From positions 62,001-126,000 of the forward strand of contig NZ_JAGTPK010000018.1 in NCBI RefSeq assembly GCF_021147775.1: a stretch of 64,000 nt of DNA, given 5' to 3'. The DNA comes from Pseudomonas californiensis. GTDB taxonomy: Bacteria; Pseudomonadota; Gammaproteobacteria; Pseudomonadales; Pseudomonadaceae. The position numbers and the translations under genes are program-made. Within the stretch, counting starts at the first letter, position 1, and every line of letters starts with the position of its first letter. Positions 17,007 to 24,900 of this stretch are shown here, in pieces. Below the pieces are notes generated by a model that was not told the origin of the DNA, searched no databases, and saw nothing but the letters and a program-made list of their open reading frames with translations.

Positions 17007-17302
17007 TGAGCACACTGCATGTTCTTTCCCACTCCCCCTTCACCGACACACGTCTCGGCAGCTGTCTTCGCCTGCTCGGGCCTAGCGACGGCATTCTGCT
17101 CTGCGGCGACGCCTCATATGCGCTGATGCCTGCCAGCGCCGCCCTCGAGACACTGCGGCAGTCAGGGCTGGAAGCGCTGTATGTGCTGGACGAAGATCTC
17201 AAAGCACGCAATCTTGCTTTGCCTGCCGGCTTCGTCAGCGTGGATTACCCAGGGTTCGTCGAGCTGTCGATCCGCTTTGAAAAGGTCAATACCTGGCTAT
17301 GA
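17006..17302 (+). CDS. tusB: Sulfurtransferase complex subunit TusB
   Basis: A 98-residue DsrH-like protein (MSTLHVLSHSPFTDTRLGSCLRLLGPSDGILLCGDASYAL). The start overlaps the tusC stop and the end overlaps the tusE ATG by 4 bases. The C-terminus, VDYPGFVELSIRFEKVNTWL, is the usual TusB/DsrH tail. The start at 17006 is chosen because it lies in the overlap and begins the fold; the longer open frame upstream is the tusC antiphase. Confidence 0.9.
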   Translation: MSTLHVLSHSPFTDTRLGSCLRLLGPSDGILLCGDASYALMPASAALETLRQSGLEALYVLDEDLKARNLALPAGFVSVDYPGFVELSIRFEKVNTWL

Positions 17303-17634
17303 CACAGTTGATCGTCGCCGAGCGCACCCTTGAGTTGGACAAGGACGGGTTTCTCAAGGACCTGAACGACTGGACCATGGATGTTGCTCACGCCCTGGCT
17401 GCCCGCGAAGGTATCCCTTTGAGCGAAGATCATGTGGAAATTCTGCAGTTGCTCAGGGCCTTCCATGCCGAGTTTCAGCTATCCCCGGCAACGCGCCCGC
17501 TGATCAAATACACTGCCTTGAAGCTGGGTGTCGAAAAAGGCAACAGCATGCACCTCAACCGCCTGTTCAATGGCACCCCCGCCAAACTTGCCGCCAAGCT
17601 GGCGGGCCTGCCAAAGCCGACCAATTGCATATGA
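17299..17634 (+). CDS. tusE: Sulfur relay protein TusE (DsrC family)
   Basis: A 111-residue DsrC-like protein that takes sulfur from TusBCD and hands it to MnmA. It shows the family core (DLNDWTMDVAHALAAREGIPLSEDHVEILQLLRAFH) and the flexible C-terminal arm ending PKPTNCI with the essential penultimate Cys. As in TusE rather than dissimilatory DsrC, the second conserved Cys of the arm is absent. It ends the tus operon; the next gene starts within its last codons. Confidence 0.94.
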   Translation: MTQLIVAERTLELDKDGFLKDLNDWTMDVAHALAAREGIPLSEDHVEILQLLRAFHAEFQLSPATRPLIKYTALKLGVEKGNSMHLNRLFNGTPAKLAAKLAGLPKPTNCI

Positions 17635-18632
17635 ACGAATACGCCCCTCTCGTCACCGAAACGCCAGCAGAACACCCTTTCGCTCAGTTCGTTCGCATTC
17701 TGGGCAAGGGCAAACGTGGCGCACGCAACCTCACGCGTGAAGAAGCCCGCGAAGCCATGGGCATGGTGCTTGATGAAAAGGTCGAAGACACCCAGCTCGG
17801 CGCGTTTCTCATGTTGCTGCGTCACAAGGAAGAAAGCCCTGAAGAGCTGGCGGGGTTCACTGAGGCGGTGCGTGAGCGTCTTGATGCACCGCCACTGTCA
17901 GTTGATATCGACTGGCCCACTTACGCAGGCAAGAAGCGTCATTTGCCCTGGTATCTGCTGGTGGCCAAATGCTTGGCGCAAAACGGCGTCAAGGTCCTGC
18001 TGCACGGGGGCGGAGCGCATACCGCCGGGCGTCTGTATACCGAACAATTGCTGGATCTGCTGAACATCCCGCTGTGCCGTAACTGGTCACAGGTCGAGAC
18101 CGCCCTTGCGCAGGGCAATCTGGCGTTCATACCGCTGTCGGATTGGGCGCCGCAGCTCCAGCGCATGATCGACCTGCGCAATACGCTGGGCCTGCGCTCG
18201 CCGATTCACTCGCTGGCGCGGATTCTCAACCCATTGCAGGCGCGTTGTGGCTTGCAGAGTATTTTCCATCCCGGCTACCAAAGCGTGCATCGCGACGCCA
18301 GCAGTCTGCTGGGCGACAACGCCATCGTTGTCAAAGGTGACGGCGGAGAAATCGAGATCAACCCTGACACCATCAGCCATCTGTACGGCACCACAGGCGG
18401 CCAGCCGTGGGATGAGGAGTGGCCGGCCCTCTCGCCTCGTCGCCACGTCAAACCGGCAACACTCGATCCCCAGCAACTACTGGCCTTGTGGCGCGGAGAG
18501 ATTGAAGACAGCTACCCGCAACTGGCATTGCTTTCGACCATTGCGCTGGCCCTGCGCGGCCTGGGTGTCCCGCGCGAAGAAGCCTTTGAGCAAGCAGCTG
18601 TTTATTGGGAGCGTCGCGACAAGCAGGCGTGA
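17631..18632 (+). CDS. TrpD2/YbiB-type anthranilate phosphoribosyltransferase-like protein
   Basis: A 333-residue protein with an N-terminal helical domain (residues about 15-75: FAQFVRILGKGKRGARNLTREEAREAMGMVLD) and the alpha/beta domain of the anthranilate phosphoribosyltransferase fold. It has the family signatures KVLLHGGGAHTAGRLYTEQLL and NPLQARCGLQSIFHPGYQSVHRDASSLLG. Members of this YbiB/TrpD2 branch have a positively charged groove, bind nucleic acid, and are not tryptophan enzymes. The start overlaps the tusE stop, so it is probably the fifth gene of the tus transcript. Confidence 0.85.
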   Translation: MNEYAPLVTETPAEHPFAQFVRILGKGKRGARNLTREEAREAMGMVLDEKVEDTQLGAFLMLLRHKEESPEELAGFTEAVRERLDAPPLSVDIDWPTYAGKKRHLPWYLLVAKCLAQNGVKVLLHGGGAHTAGRLYTEQLLDLLNIPLCRNWSQVETALAQGNLAFIPLSDWAPQLQRMIDLRNTLGLRSPIHSLARILNPLQARCGLQSIFHPGYQSVHRDASSLLGDNAIVVKGDGGEIEINPDTISHLYGTTGGQPWDEEWPALSPRRHVKPATLDPQQLLALWRGEIEDSYPQLALLSTIALALRGLGVPREEAFEQAAVYWERRDKQA

Positions 18633-18739
18633 CTGATCTGCTGATCCGATCAAAATCAGCCACTGTTTGCGTCTTTCGGTCGAACTGATGCGATCAGACT
18701 GATCTCCAAGTTGTTTCAACCTGGAAATGGGAGTCACGC

Positions 18740-19738
18740 ATGGGCCTTCTGATTGAAGGACGCTGGCATGACCAGTGGTACGAGAGCAGCAAAGACGGCG
18801 CATTTCAACGCGAGAACGCCCAACGCCGCAACTGGGTCACCGTCGACGGCAAGCCGGGGCCCTCGGGCGAAGGCGGTTTTACAGCCCAGGCTGGCCGCTA
18901 CCACCTCTACGTGTCGCTCGCTTGCCCTTGGGCGCACCGCACGCTGATCCTGCGCAAGCTTAAAGGCCTGGAAAACCTGATCGACGTTTCGGTGGTCAGT
19001 TGGCTGATGCGAGAGGACGGCTGGACTTTTGACCAGCAGAAAGGCTCCAGCGGCGACTCGCTGGATAATCTGCAGTTTCTCCATCAGCGCTATACCGCTG
19101 ACGATGCCCGCTACACGGGACGCGTCACCGTGCCTGTCCTGTGGGACAAGCAACAGCGACGCATTGTCAGCAACGAGTCGGCAGAAATCATCCGCATGTT
19201 CAACTCGGCGTTCGACGAACTGACCGGCAATCATCTGGATTTTTACCCGGCGTCGCTGCAAGCAAGCATTGATGAGCTCAACGAGCAGATCTATCCCAAC
19301 GTCAACAACGGGGTTTATCGAGCGGGTTTCGCGACGTCACAAAGCGCCTATGAAGCCGCATTCGACGACGTGTTTGCCGAACTGGATGAACTGGAAAAGC
19401 TGTTGGGCGAAAAACGTTATTTGGCCGGCGAACACCTGACCGAGGCCGATGTACGCTTGTTCACGACCATCGTGCGCTTTGATGCCGTGTATTACAGCCA
19501 CTTCAAGTGCAACCTGAGGCGCATTGCGGACTACCCGAACCTCAGCAACTGGCTGCGCGAACTGTACCAATGGCCGGGCGTTGCGGAGACTGTGAATCTT
19601 GAACACATCAAGAGTCATTACTATGCCAGCCACAGCACCATCAACCCGACCGGGATCATTCCCAAGGGGCCAGCGTTGAATCTGGAAGGCAGCCATGACC
19701 GCGAGCGTCTTTCGGGCCAAGGCGTCTGGAACAAGTAG
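18740..19738 (+). CDS. Glutathionyl-hydroquinone reductase (Xi-class glutathione transferase, YqjG type)
   Basis: A 332-residue protein with the Xi-class motif SLACPWAHRTLILRKLKGLENLIDVSVV, whose Cys forms the mixed disulfide, and the C-terminal helical domain with DFYPASLQASIDELNEQIYPNVNNGVYRAGFATSQ. The enzyme removes glutathione from glutathionyl-hydroquinones. GGGAG sits 6 bases before the start. It is 107 bases from the TrpD-like gene with no terminator between, so it could be cotranscribed or separate. Confidence 0.93.
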   Translation: MGLLIEGRWHDQWYESSKDGAFQRENAQRRNWVTVDGKPGPSGEGGFTAQAGRYHLYVSLACPWAHRTLILRKLKGLENLIDVSVVSWLMREDGWTFDQQKGSSGDSLDNLQFLHQRYTADDARYTGRVTVPVLWDKQQRRIVSNESAEIIRMFNSAFDELTGNHLDFYPASLQASIDELNEQIYPNVNNGVYRAGFATSQSAYEAAFDDVFAELDELEKLLGEKRYLAGEHLTEADVRLFTTIVRFDAVYYSHFKCNLRRIADYPNLSNWLRELYQWPGVAETVNLEHIKSHYYASHSTINPTGIIPKGPALNLEGSHDRERLSGQGVWNK

Positions 19739-19759
19739 CATCGCGATATGAAGAACAGG

Positions 19760-19785
19760 ATGGATAGCCCCGACGGGCTATCCAT
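19760..19785. terminator. Bidirectional hairpin between convergent yqjG-type gene and cysG
   Basis: ATGGATAGCCC and GGGCTATCCAT form an 11-bp perfect stem around CCGAC-type loop bases. Neither side has a clear T-run, so termination efficiency is uncertain. Confidence 0.6.
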
Positions 19786-19792
19786 TGAGCGC

Positions 19793-21187
19793 TCAGATAG
19801 TTGCCTGGGCGCCTTCGAACCATGCCAGTTTTTCACGCAGTTTTACCACTTCGCCGACAATTACCAGTGTTGGAGCATGAACCTCATGCTCCGCCACCAA
19901 TTGCGGCAAGTTCGCGAGCGTGCCGGTAAACACGCGCTGATTGGTAGTGGTGCCTTGCTGAACCAGAGCAGCAGGCGTATCGGCCGAACGACCATGCCTG
20001 ATCAACTCCGCGCAGATCACTGGCAAACCAATCAAGCCCATGTAAAACACCAGCGTCTGAGCCGGCGCGACCAGGTCAGACCAGGGCAGGTCCGTGGTGC
20101 CGTCTTTCAAGTGACCGGTAATGAAGCGAACCGACTGAGCATGATCGCGGTGAGTCAGCGGAATACCTGCGTAAGCCGCACAACCGCTGGCAGCAGTGAT
20201 GCCCGGAACAACCTGAAACGGAATACCATGGGCAGCCAGCTCTTCGATTTCCTCGCCACCCCGACCAAAGATGAACGGATCGCCGCCCTTCAATCGCACC
20301 ACGCGCTTGCCTTGCTTGGCCAGTGCAACCAGTTGCTGATTGATCTGGTCCTGCGGAACCGCGTGTTCCGAGCGACGCTTGCCGACATAGACCCGCTCTG
20401 CATCACGCCGACACAGATCGAGAATGGTCGGCGCGACGAGACGGTCATACAGCACAACATCCGCTTGCTGCATAAGACGTAACGCCTTGAACGTCAACAG
20501 GTCAGGATCACCGGGACCGGCACCTACCAGATAGACTTCGCCGGTTTCCGGCGGCGCCTCACCTGCGATCTTGGCGATCAGTAAACGCTCGGCCTCGGCA
20601 CCCTGCCCTGCAAGCTGACGATCGGCAATCGCACCCTGGAAAACATCTTCCCAGAATGCGCGGCGCTGCTGCACATTCGGAAACAGGCCTTTGACCTGAT
20701 GACGAAAACGCGCAGCCAGCCCGGCCAACTGGCCATACGTAGAGGGAATCCAGGTTTCCAGTTTGGCGCGAATCAGACGGGCCAATACCGGCGCATCACC
20801 ACCACTGGACACCGCGATCACCAACGGCGAGCGGTCGACAATAGCCGGGAAGATCACAGTACACAGTGCCGGTGCGTCCACCACGTTGACCGGCACGCAA
20901 CGCAGCCTGGCATCGTGAGAAACCTGGGCATTGAGTGGCTCATCATCGGTTGCGGCAATAATCAGTACGCAGCCATCCAGATCATCTTCGTGGTAGCCAC
21001 GCAGAATCAGCTCACCGCCACTTTGAACGACCAGTTCACGCAACTGGCTCTCGATCTCTGGCGCGACGACTCTGATGACAGCCCCGGCCTCAGCGATCAG
21101 CCGGGACTTGCGCAAGGCAATCTCACCGCCGCCGACCACAAGCACTCGGCTGCCACGCAGGTTATGGAACAGCGGCAGGAATTCCAT
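19793..21187 (-). CDS. cysG: Siroheme synthase CysG
   Basis: A 464-residue trifunctional enzyme making siroheme for sulfite and nitrite reductases. The N-terminal CysG^B part (1-205) has the NAD-binding VLVVGGGEIALRKSRLIAEAGA and acts as precorrin-2 dehydrogenase and ferrochelatase; the C-terminal CysG^A part (215-460) is the uroporphyrinogen III methyltransferase with VYLVGAGPGDPDLLTFKALRLMQQADVVLYDRLV and GGDPFIFGRGGEE. Its start abuts the serS stop with no spacer, making it the last gene of the ftsK-lolA-rarA-crcB-serS-cysG run. Confidence 0.97.
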   Translation of the reverse strand: MEFLPLFHNLRGSRVLVVGGGEIALRKSRLIAEAGAVIRVVAPEIESQLRELVVQSGGELILRGYHEDDLDGCVLIIAATDDEPLNAQVSHDARLRCVPVNVVDAPALCTVIFPAIVDRSPLVIAVSSGGDAPVLARLIRAKLETWIPSTYGQLAGLAARFRHQVKGLFPNVQQRRAFWEDVFQGAIADRQLAGQGAEAERLLIAKIAGEAPPETGEVYLVGAGPGDPDLLTFKALRLMQQADVVLYDRLVAPTILDLCRRDAERVYVGKRRSEHAVPQDQINQQLVALAKQGKRVVRLKGGDPFIFGRGGEEIEELAAHGIPFQVVPGITAASGCAAYAGIPLTHRDHAQSVRFITGHLKDGTTDLPWSDLVAPAQTLVFYMGLIGLPVICAELIRHGRSADTPAALVQQGTTTNQRVFTGTLANLPQLVAEHEVHAPTLVIVGEVVKLREKLAWFEGAQATI

Positions 21188-22468
21188 TCAACCAATGACC
21201 TCGATACCGCCCATGAAGGGCTTGAGCACATCCGGAACGCGAATCGAGCCGTCGGCTTGCTGATAGTTCTCAAGCACCGCCACCAGCGTGCGACCTACCG
21301 CCAGCCCAGAGCCGTTGAGCGTGTGAACCAGCTCAGGCTTGCCGGTTTCAGGATTGCGCCAGCGAGCCTGCATGCGACGCGCCTGGAAATCCCCGCAGTT
21401 GGAGCACGAGGAGATTTCACGGTATTTGTCCTGGCTCGGGATCCAGACTTCAAGGTCGTAAGTCTTCACGGCGCTGAAGCCCATGTCGCCGGTGCACAGC
21501 GCCAGCGTGCGATAAGGCAGCTCCAGCAATTGCAGAACACGCTCCGCGTTTCCGGTGAGCGACTCAAGGGCCTCCATCGAAGTCTCGGGGGCAACGATCT
21601 GTACCATCTCGACCTTGTCGAACTGGTGCTGACGGATCATGCCGCGTGTATCACGCCCCGATGCGCCAGCCTCGCTGCGAAAGCACGGCGTATGGGCGAC
21701 AAACTTCAGCGGTAACTGCCTGGCGTCGAGGATTTCTCCCGAGACGATGTTGGTCAACGACACTTCGGCGGTCGGGATCAGATAAAGGTCTGCTTCGCCT
21801 TCGCGAGAGATCTTGAACAGGTCCTCTTCGAATTTCGGCAACTGGCCAGTGCCCTGCAGCGCAGGCGCCTGGACCAGATAAGGCGTGTAAGCCTCTTCGT
21901 AGCCGTGCTCGTAGACATGCAGATTGATCATGAATTGCGCCAAGGCACGATGCAGGCGCGCAATCGGTCCACGCAGCAGTGCGAAACGCGCGCCGGACAA
22001 CTTGGCAGCAGTTTCGAAATCCAGCCAGCCGAACTTTTCGCCCAGCGCGACGTGATCCTTGACCTCGAAATCGAACTGGGCAGGCGTGCCCCAGCGTCGA
22101 ACCTCGACGTTGCCTTCCTCGTCTGCACCCACGGGTACGGATTCATGCGGCAGGTTCGGGATGTTGAGAACCAGCGCATCCAGTTCTGCCTGAATATTGT
22201 CCAGCTCGACCTTGCCCTCGCTCAGCTCGGTGCCCATGCGCTCGACATCGGCCATCAACGGCGCAATGTCTTCACCGCGTTGCTTGGCCTGCCCGATGGA
22301 CTTGGAGCGGGTGTTGCGCTCGGCCTGCAGCTGTTCAGTGCGGGTTTGCACAACCTTGCGCTGAGCTTCCAGCGATTCAATACGGGCCACATCCAGTTTA
22401 AAACCACGGGACGCCAGGCGATCCGCTACGTCCTGAAGTTGAGTACGTAACAGTTTGGAATCGAGCAT
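21188..22468 (-). CDS. serS: Seryl-tRNA synthetase
   Basis: A 426-residue class II synthetase. The N-terminal about 110 residues are the long antiparallel coiled coil that grips the tRNA-Ser variable arm (MLDSKLLRTQLQDVADRL...); the catalytic core has motif 2 (CFRSEAGASGRDTRGMIRQHQFDKVE) and motif 3 (NGSGLAVGRTLVAVLENYQ). Normal length. It lies between crcB (16-base gap) and cysG (no gap). Its substrate tRNA-Ser is encoded at 15922. Confidence 0.98.
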   Translation of the reverse strand: MLDSKLLRTQLQDVADRLASRGFKLDVARIESLEAQRKVVQTRTEQLQAERNTRSKSIGQAKQRGEDIAPLMADVERMGTELSEGKVELDNIQAELDALVLNIPNLPHESVPVGADEEGNVEVRRWGTPAQFDFEVKDHVALGEKFGWLDFETAAKLSGARFALLRGPIARLHRALAQFMINLHVYEHGYEEAYTPYLVQAPALQGTGQLPKFEEDLFKISREGEADLYLIPTAEVSLTNIVSGEILDARQLPLKFVAHTPCFRSEAGASGRDTRGMIRQHQFDKVEMVQIVAPETSMEALESLTGNAERVLQLLELPYRTLALCTGDMGFSAVKTYDLEVWIPSQDKYREISSCSNCGDFQARRMQARWRNPETGKPELVHTLNGSGLAVGRTLVAVLENYQQADGSIRVPDVLKPFMGGIEVIG

Positions 22469-22484
22469 ATCGTTCTCTCGTCTA

Positions 22485-22859
22485 TCAAAGTCTGGTCAGT
22501 GACAGGCCAACCCAGGTCGCGAGCAGCCCGCCGAACACGCTGATACCGGCATAGCCCAAGGCCAGCGGTACCTGCCCGCTTTCCAGCAGGCGAAGCGTGT
22601 CCAGTGAAAAGGATGAAAAGGTCGTCAGACCCCCTACAAAACCGACGATCAGGCCGGCACGAATCTCAATAGGCACTTCCGGGCGCAACAAAAACACGCC
22701 GTACAGCACGCCAATGATCAGACAACCCACGATATTGACCGCAAGGGTTGCCGTGTAGAAATGTTTCGGCCAGTTGGCGCTGACCCAGGTGCCTGCAGCA
22801 AAGCGCAACAATGTACCAGCGATACCGGCAATCGACACCGCAAGAATGGTCTGGATCAC
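22485..22859 (-). CDS. crcB: Fluoride ion channel CrcB/Fluc
   Basis: A 124-residue, four-helix membrane protein that forms a dual-topology dimer exporting fluoride. It has the family motifs GTLLRFAAGTW, NIVGCLIIGVLYG (with the pore Asn) and GFVGGLTTFSSFSLDTL, including the TTFSSF break. The start overlaps the rarA stop by one base, leaving no leader for a fluoride riboswitch; none is seen. Confidence 0.95.
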   Translation of the reverse strand: MIQTILAVSIAGIAGTLLRFAAGTWVSANWPKHFYTATLAVNIVGCLIIGVLYGVFLLRPEVPIEIRAGLIVGFVGGLTTFSSFSLDTLRLLESGQVPLALGYAGISVFGGLLATWVGLSLTRL

Positions 22860-24181
22860 TACTTTCTCCGCTGACGAGGGCTGGCCGCGTCCAGTGCGGT
22901 CAAATGCTTGAGTTTTTCACCGATCTTCAATTCGAGCCCGCGGGGCACCGGCTGATAATACTGCCTGGGCTCCAGTTCGTCAGGGAAGTAATCTTCACCG
23001 GCTGCGTAGGCTTCCGGCTCGTCATGGGCATACCGGTATTCTTCGCCATAGCCTAACTGCTTCATCAGTTTGGTGGGCGCGTTACGCAGGTGCAGCGGCA
23101 CCTCCAGCGAGCCGTGCTCGGCTGCTTCACGCATCGCGGCCTTGAACGCCATATAAACCGCATTGCTTTTGGGAGCGCACGCCAGATAAACGATGGCCTG
23201 AGCCACCGCCAGCTCGCCTTCAGGGCTGCCGAGACGCTCCTGCACATCCCAGGCAGACATGCACAACGGCAAGGCGCGCGGATCAGCATTGCCGATGTCC
23301 TCGCTGGCCATACGCACCACGCGACGCGCCAGATAAAGCGGATCACAGCCGCCGTCGATCATGCGCGCAAACCAGTAAAGCGCTGCATTCGGATCAGAGC
23401 CACGAATGGATTTGTGCAAGGCAGATATCTGGTCGTAAAACGCTTCGCCGCCCTTGTCGAATCGACGCCGACTGTCACCCAGCAGGCTTTGCAGCAGCTC
23501 GACGTCAATCTCACTGCCGTCTTCTGCGAGGTCGGAGGCGTTCTCCAGCAGGTTGAGCATGCGCCGACCATCGCCATCGGCGGCAGCCATCAGAATAGTG
23601 AACCCTTCGTCGCTCAGCGTCAGATGGCGCTGCCCCAGACCGCGGTCCTCGGTCAGAGCGCGGTGCACCAGCTTGCGCAACGCGGTCTCGTCCAGACTCT
23701 TGAGCACATACACGCGGGCACGAGACAACAACGCGTTGTTGAGTTCGAACGAAGGGTTTTCGGTGGTCGCGCCGATGAAAATCAGCGTACCGTCTTCCAC
23801 ATACGGCAGGAACGCGTCCTGCTGTGACTTGTTGAAGCGGTGTACCTCATCAACGAACAGGATCGTGCGCTTGCCGTATTGCCCAGCCTGCTGCTTGGCG
23901 ACCTCGACCGCCTGACGGATCTCCTTGACCCCGGCCAGCACCGCCGACACCGTCTCGAAATGAGCATCCGATACTTTGGCCAACAACCTGGCCAATGTCG
24001 TTTTACCGACGCCGGGCGGCCCCCAGAAAATCATCGAATGCAAAGCACCCTGCTCAAGGGCCTCACGCAACGGCTTGCCGTGCGCAAGCACATGCTCCTG
24101 ACCGACGTACTCGTCCAGATTGGTGGCACGCAAGCGAGCAGCGAGGGGTTGAGCTATGGGTTCGCGGCTGAACAGGTCCAT
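22859..24181 (-). CDS. rarA: Replication-associated recombination protein RarA (MgsA), AAA+ ATPase
   Basis: A 440-residue clamp-loader-like ATPase that acts at stalled replication forks. Seen: N-terminal LAARLRATNLDEYVGQEHVLAHGKPL, Walker A GPPGVGKTTLARLLAK near residue 52, Walker B ILFVDEVHRFNKSQQD, sensor 1 GATTENPSFELN, and a C-terminal tetramerisation domain. It is in the common lolA-rarA-crcB-serS order; lolA ends 21 bases upstream. Confidence 0.97.
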   Translation of the reverse strand: MDLFSREPIAQPLAARLRATNLDEYVGQEHVLAHGKPLREALEQGALHSMIFWGPPGVGKTTLARLLAKVSDAHFETVSAVLAGVKEIRQAVEVAKQQAGQYGKRTILFVDEVHRFNKSQQDAFLPYVEDGTLIFIGATTENPSFELNNALLSRARVYVLKSLDETALRKLVHRALTEDRGLGQRHLTLSDEGFTILMAAADGDGRRMLNLLENASDLAEDGSEIDVELLQSLLGDSRRRFDKGGEAFYDQISALHKSIRGSDPNAALYWFARMIDGGCDPLYLARRVVRMASEDIGNADPRALPLCMSAWDVQERLGSPEGELAVAQAIVYLACAPKSNAVYMAFKAAMREAAEHGSLEVPLHLRNAPTKLMKQLGYGEEYRYAHDEPEAYAAGEDYFPDELEPRQYYQPVPRGLELKIGEKLKHLTALDAASPRQRRK

Positions 24182-24202
24182 GGTTTCGGGATTAAGCCTT
24201 TT

Positions 24203-24826
24203 TTACTCTTGAATGACGTCAGCGCCCTTTGGAATCTGGAACTGAAACTTGCTGGCGGCGATTGGCTCGTTGGCCTTGACGCCAGTGAACAGGATGTTGG
24301 TGCGCTGGCCGACGCTGTCGATCAACTGCATGTCGTTGATCACACCGTTACGGAACGACAGACGCAGGTTATCGAACAGCGTGTCCTTGGTCTTGGGCTT
24401 GAGCACGAAATCGATCACACCGCCGGCTTCCTTGGCCGTGATATCAAAGCTCTCACTGATTTTGGAAACGTCACCCGACAGCAGCAATGCAGGGGTCTGG
24501 GTCAGTCGCTGATCCAGTGTCTTGATTGTGACCTGCTCAAGATCCGGGTCCCACAGCGAAACCTTCTTGCCGTCCGAGACCATCAGTTGCTCTTGAGGCG
24601 CATCAGTGTGCCAGTTGAACAGGCCAGGACGTTGCAAGGCCATTTCGCCTGACGTTTCCTGCAACTGAGTGCCACCGCCGTCCAGCGTCAGCTGAGAGAA
24701 GCGTGCCGTCAGGGTCTGGGATTTTTCCAGCAACTGCGTCAGGCGTGCCACGTCCTTGCTGTCGGCATATGCCGGGATTACGGACAAGGTCAGTGCAGTT
24801 GCCAACAGCATGCGGATAAGACGCAT
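24203..24826 (-). CDS. lolA: Outer-membrane lipoprotein carrier LolA
   Basis: A 207-residue periplasmic chaperone that ferries lipoproteins from LolCDE to LolB. It starts MRLIRMLLATALTLSVIPAYA, a Sec signal cleaved near residue 21, and contains LLEKSQTLTARFSQLTLDGGG, GEMALQRPGLFNWHTDAPQEQLMVSDGKKVSLWDPDLEQ, typical LolA strands. Start at 24826 chosen because GAGGA lies 5 bases upstream; in-frame ATGs 12 and 78 bases earlier lack a ribosome site and spoil the signal peptide. It follows ftsK by 74 bases, as in many gammaproteobacteria. Confidence 0.95.
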   Translation of the reverse strand: MRLIRMLLATALTLSVIPAYADSKDVARLTQLLEKSQTLTARFSQLTLDGGGTQLQETSGEMALQRPGLFNWHTDAPQEQLMVSDGKKVSLWDPDLEQVTIKTLDQRLTQTPALLLSGDVSKISESFDITAKEAGGVIDFVLKPKTKDTLFDNLRLSFRNGVINDMQLIDSVGQRTNILFTGVKANEPIAASKFQFQIPKGADVIQE

Positions 24827-24900
24827 GGGATTCCTCATTGGAGTCAGTAATGTAACGACAGCGAGCGATGCCCGCTGTCGATGCTGTCCGGGGCGATAAA

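Noticed and set aside
22859..22900. Possible fluoride riboswitch in front of crcB
   Set aside because: crcB starts inside the rarA stop codon, leaving no leader, and the riboswitch core was not seen.
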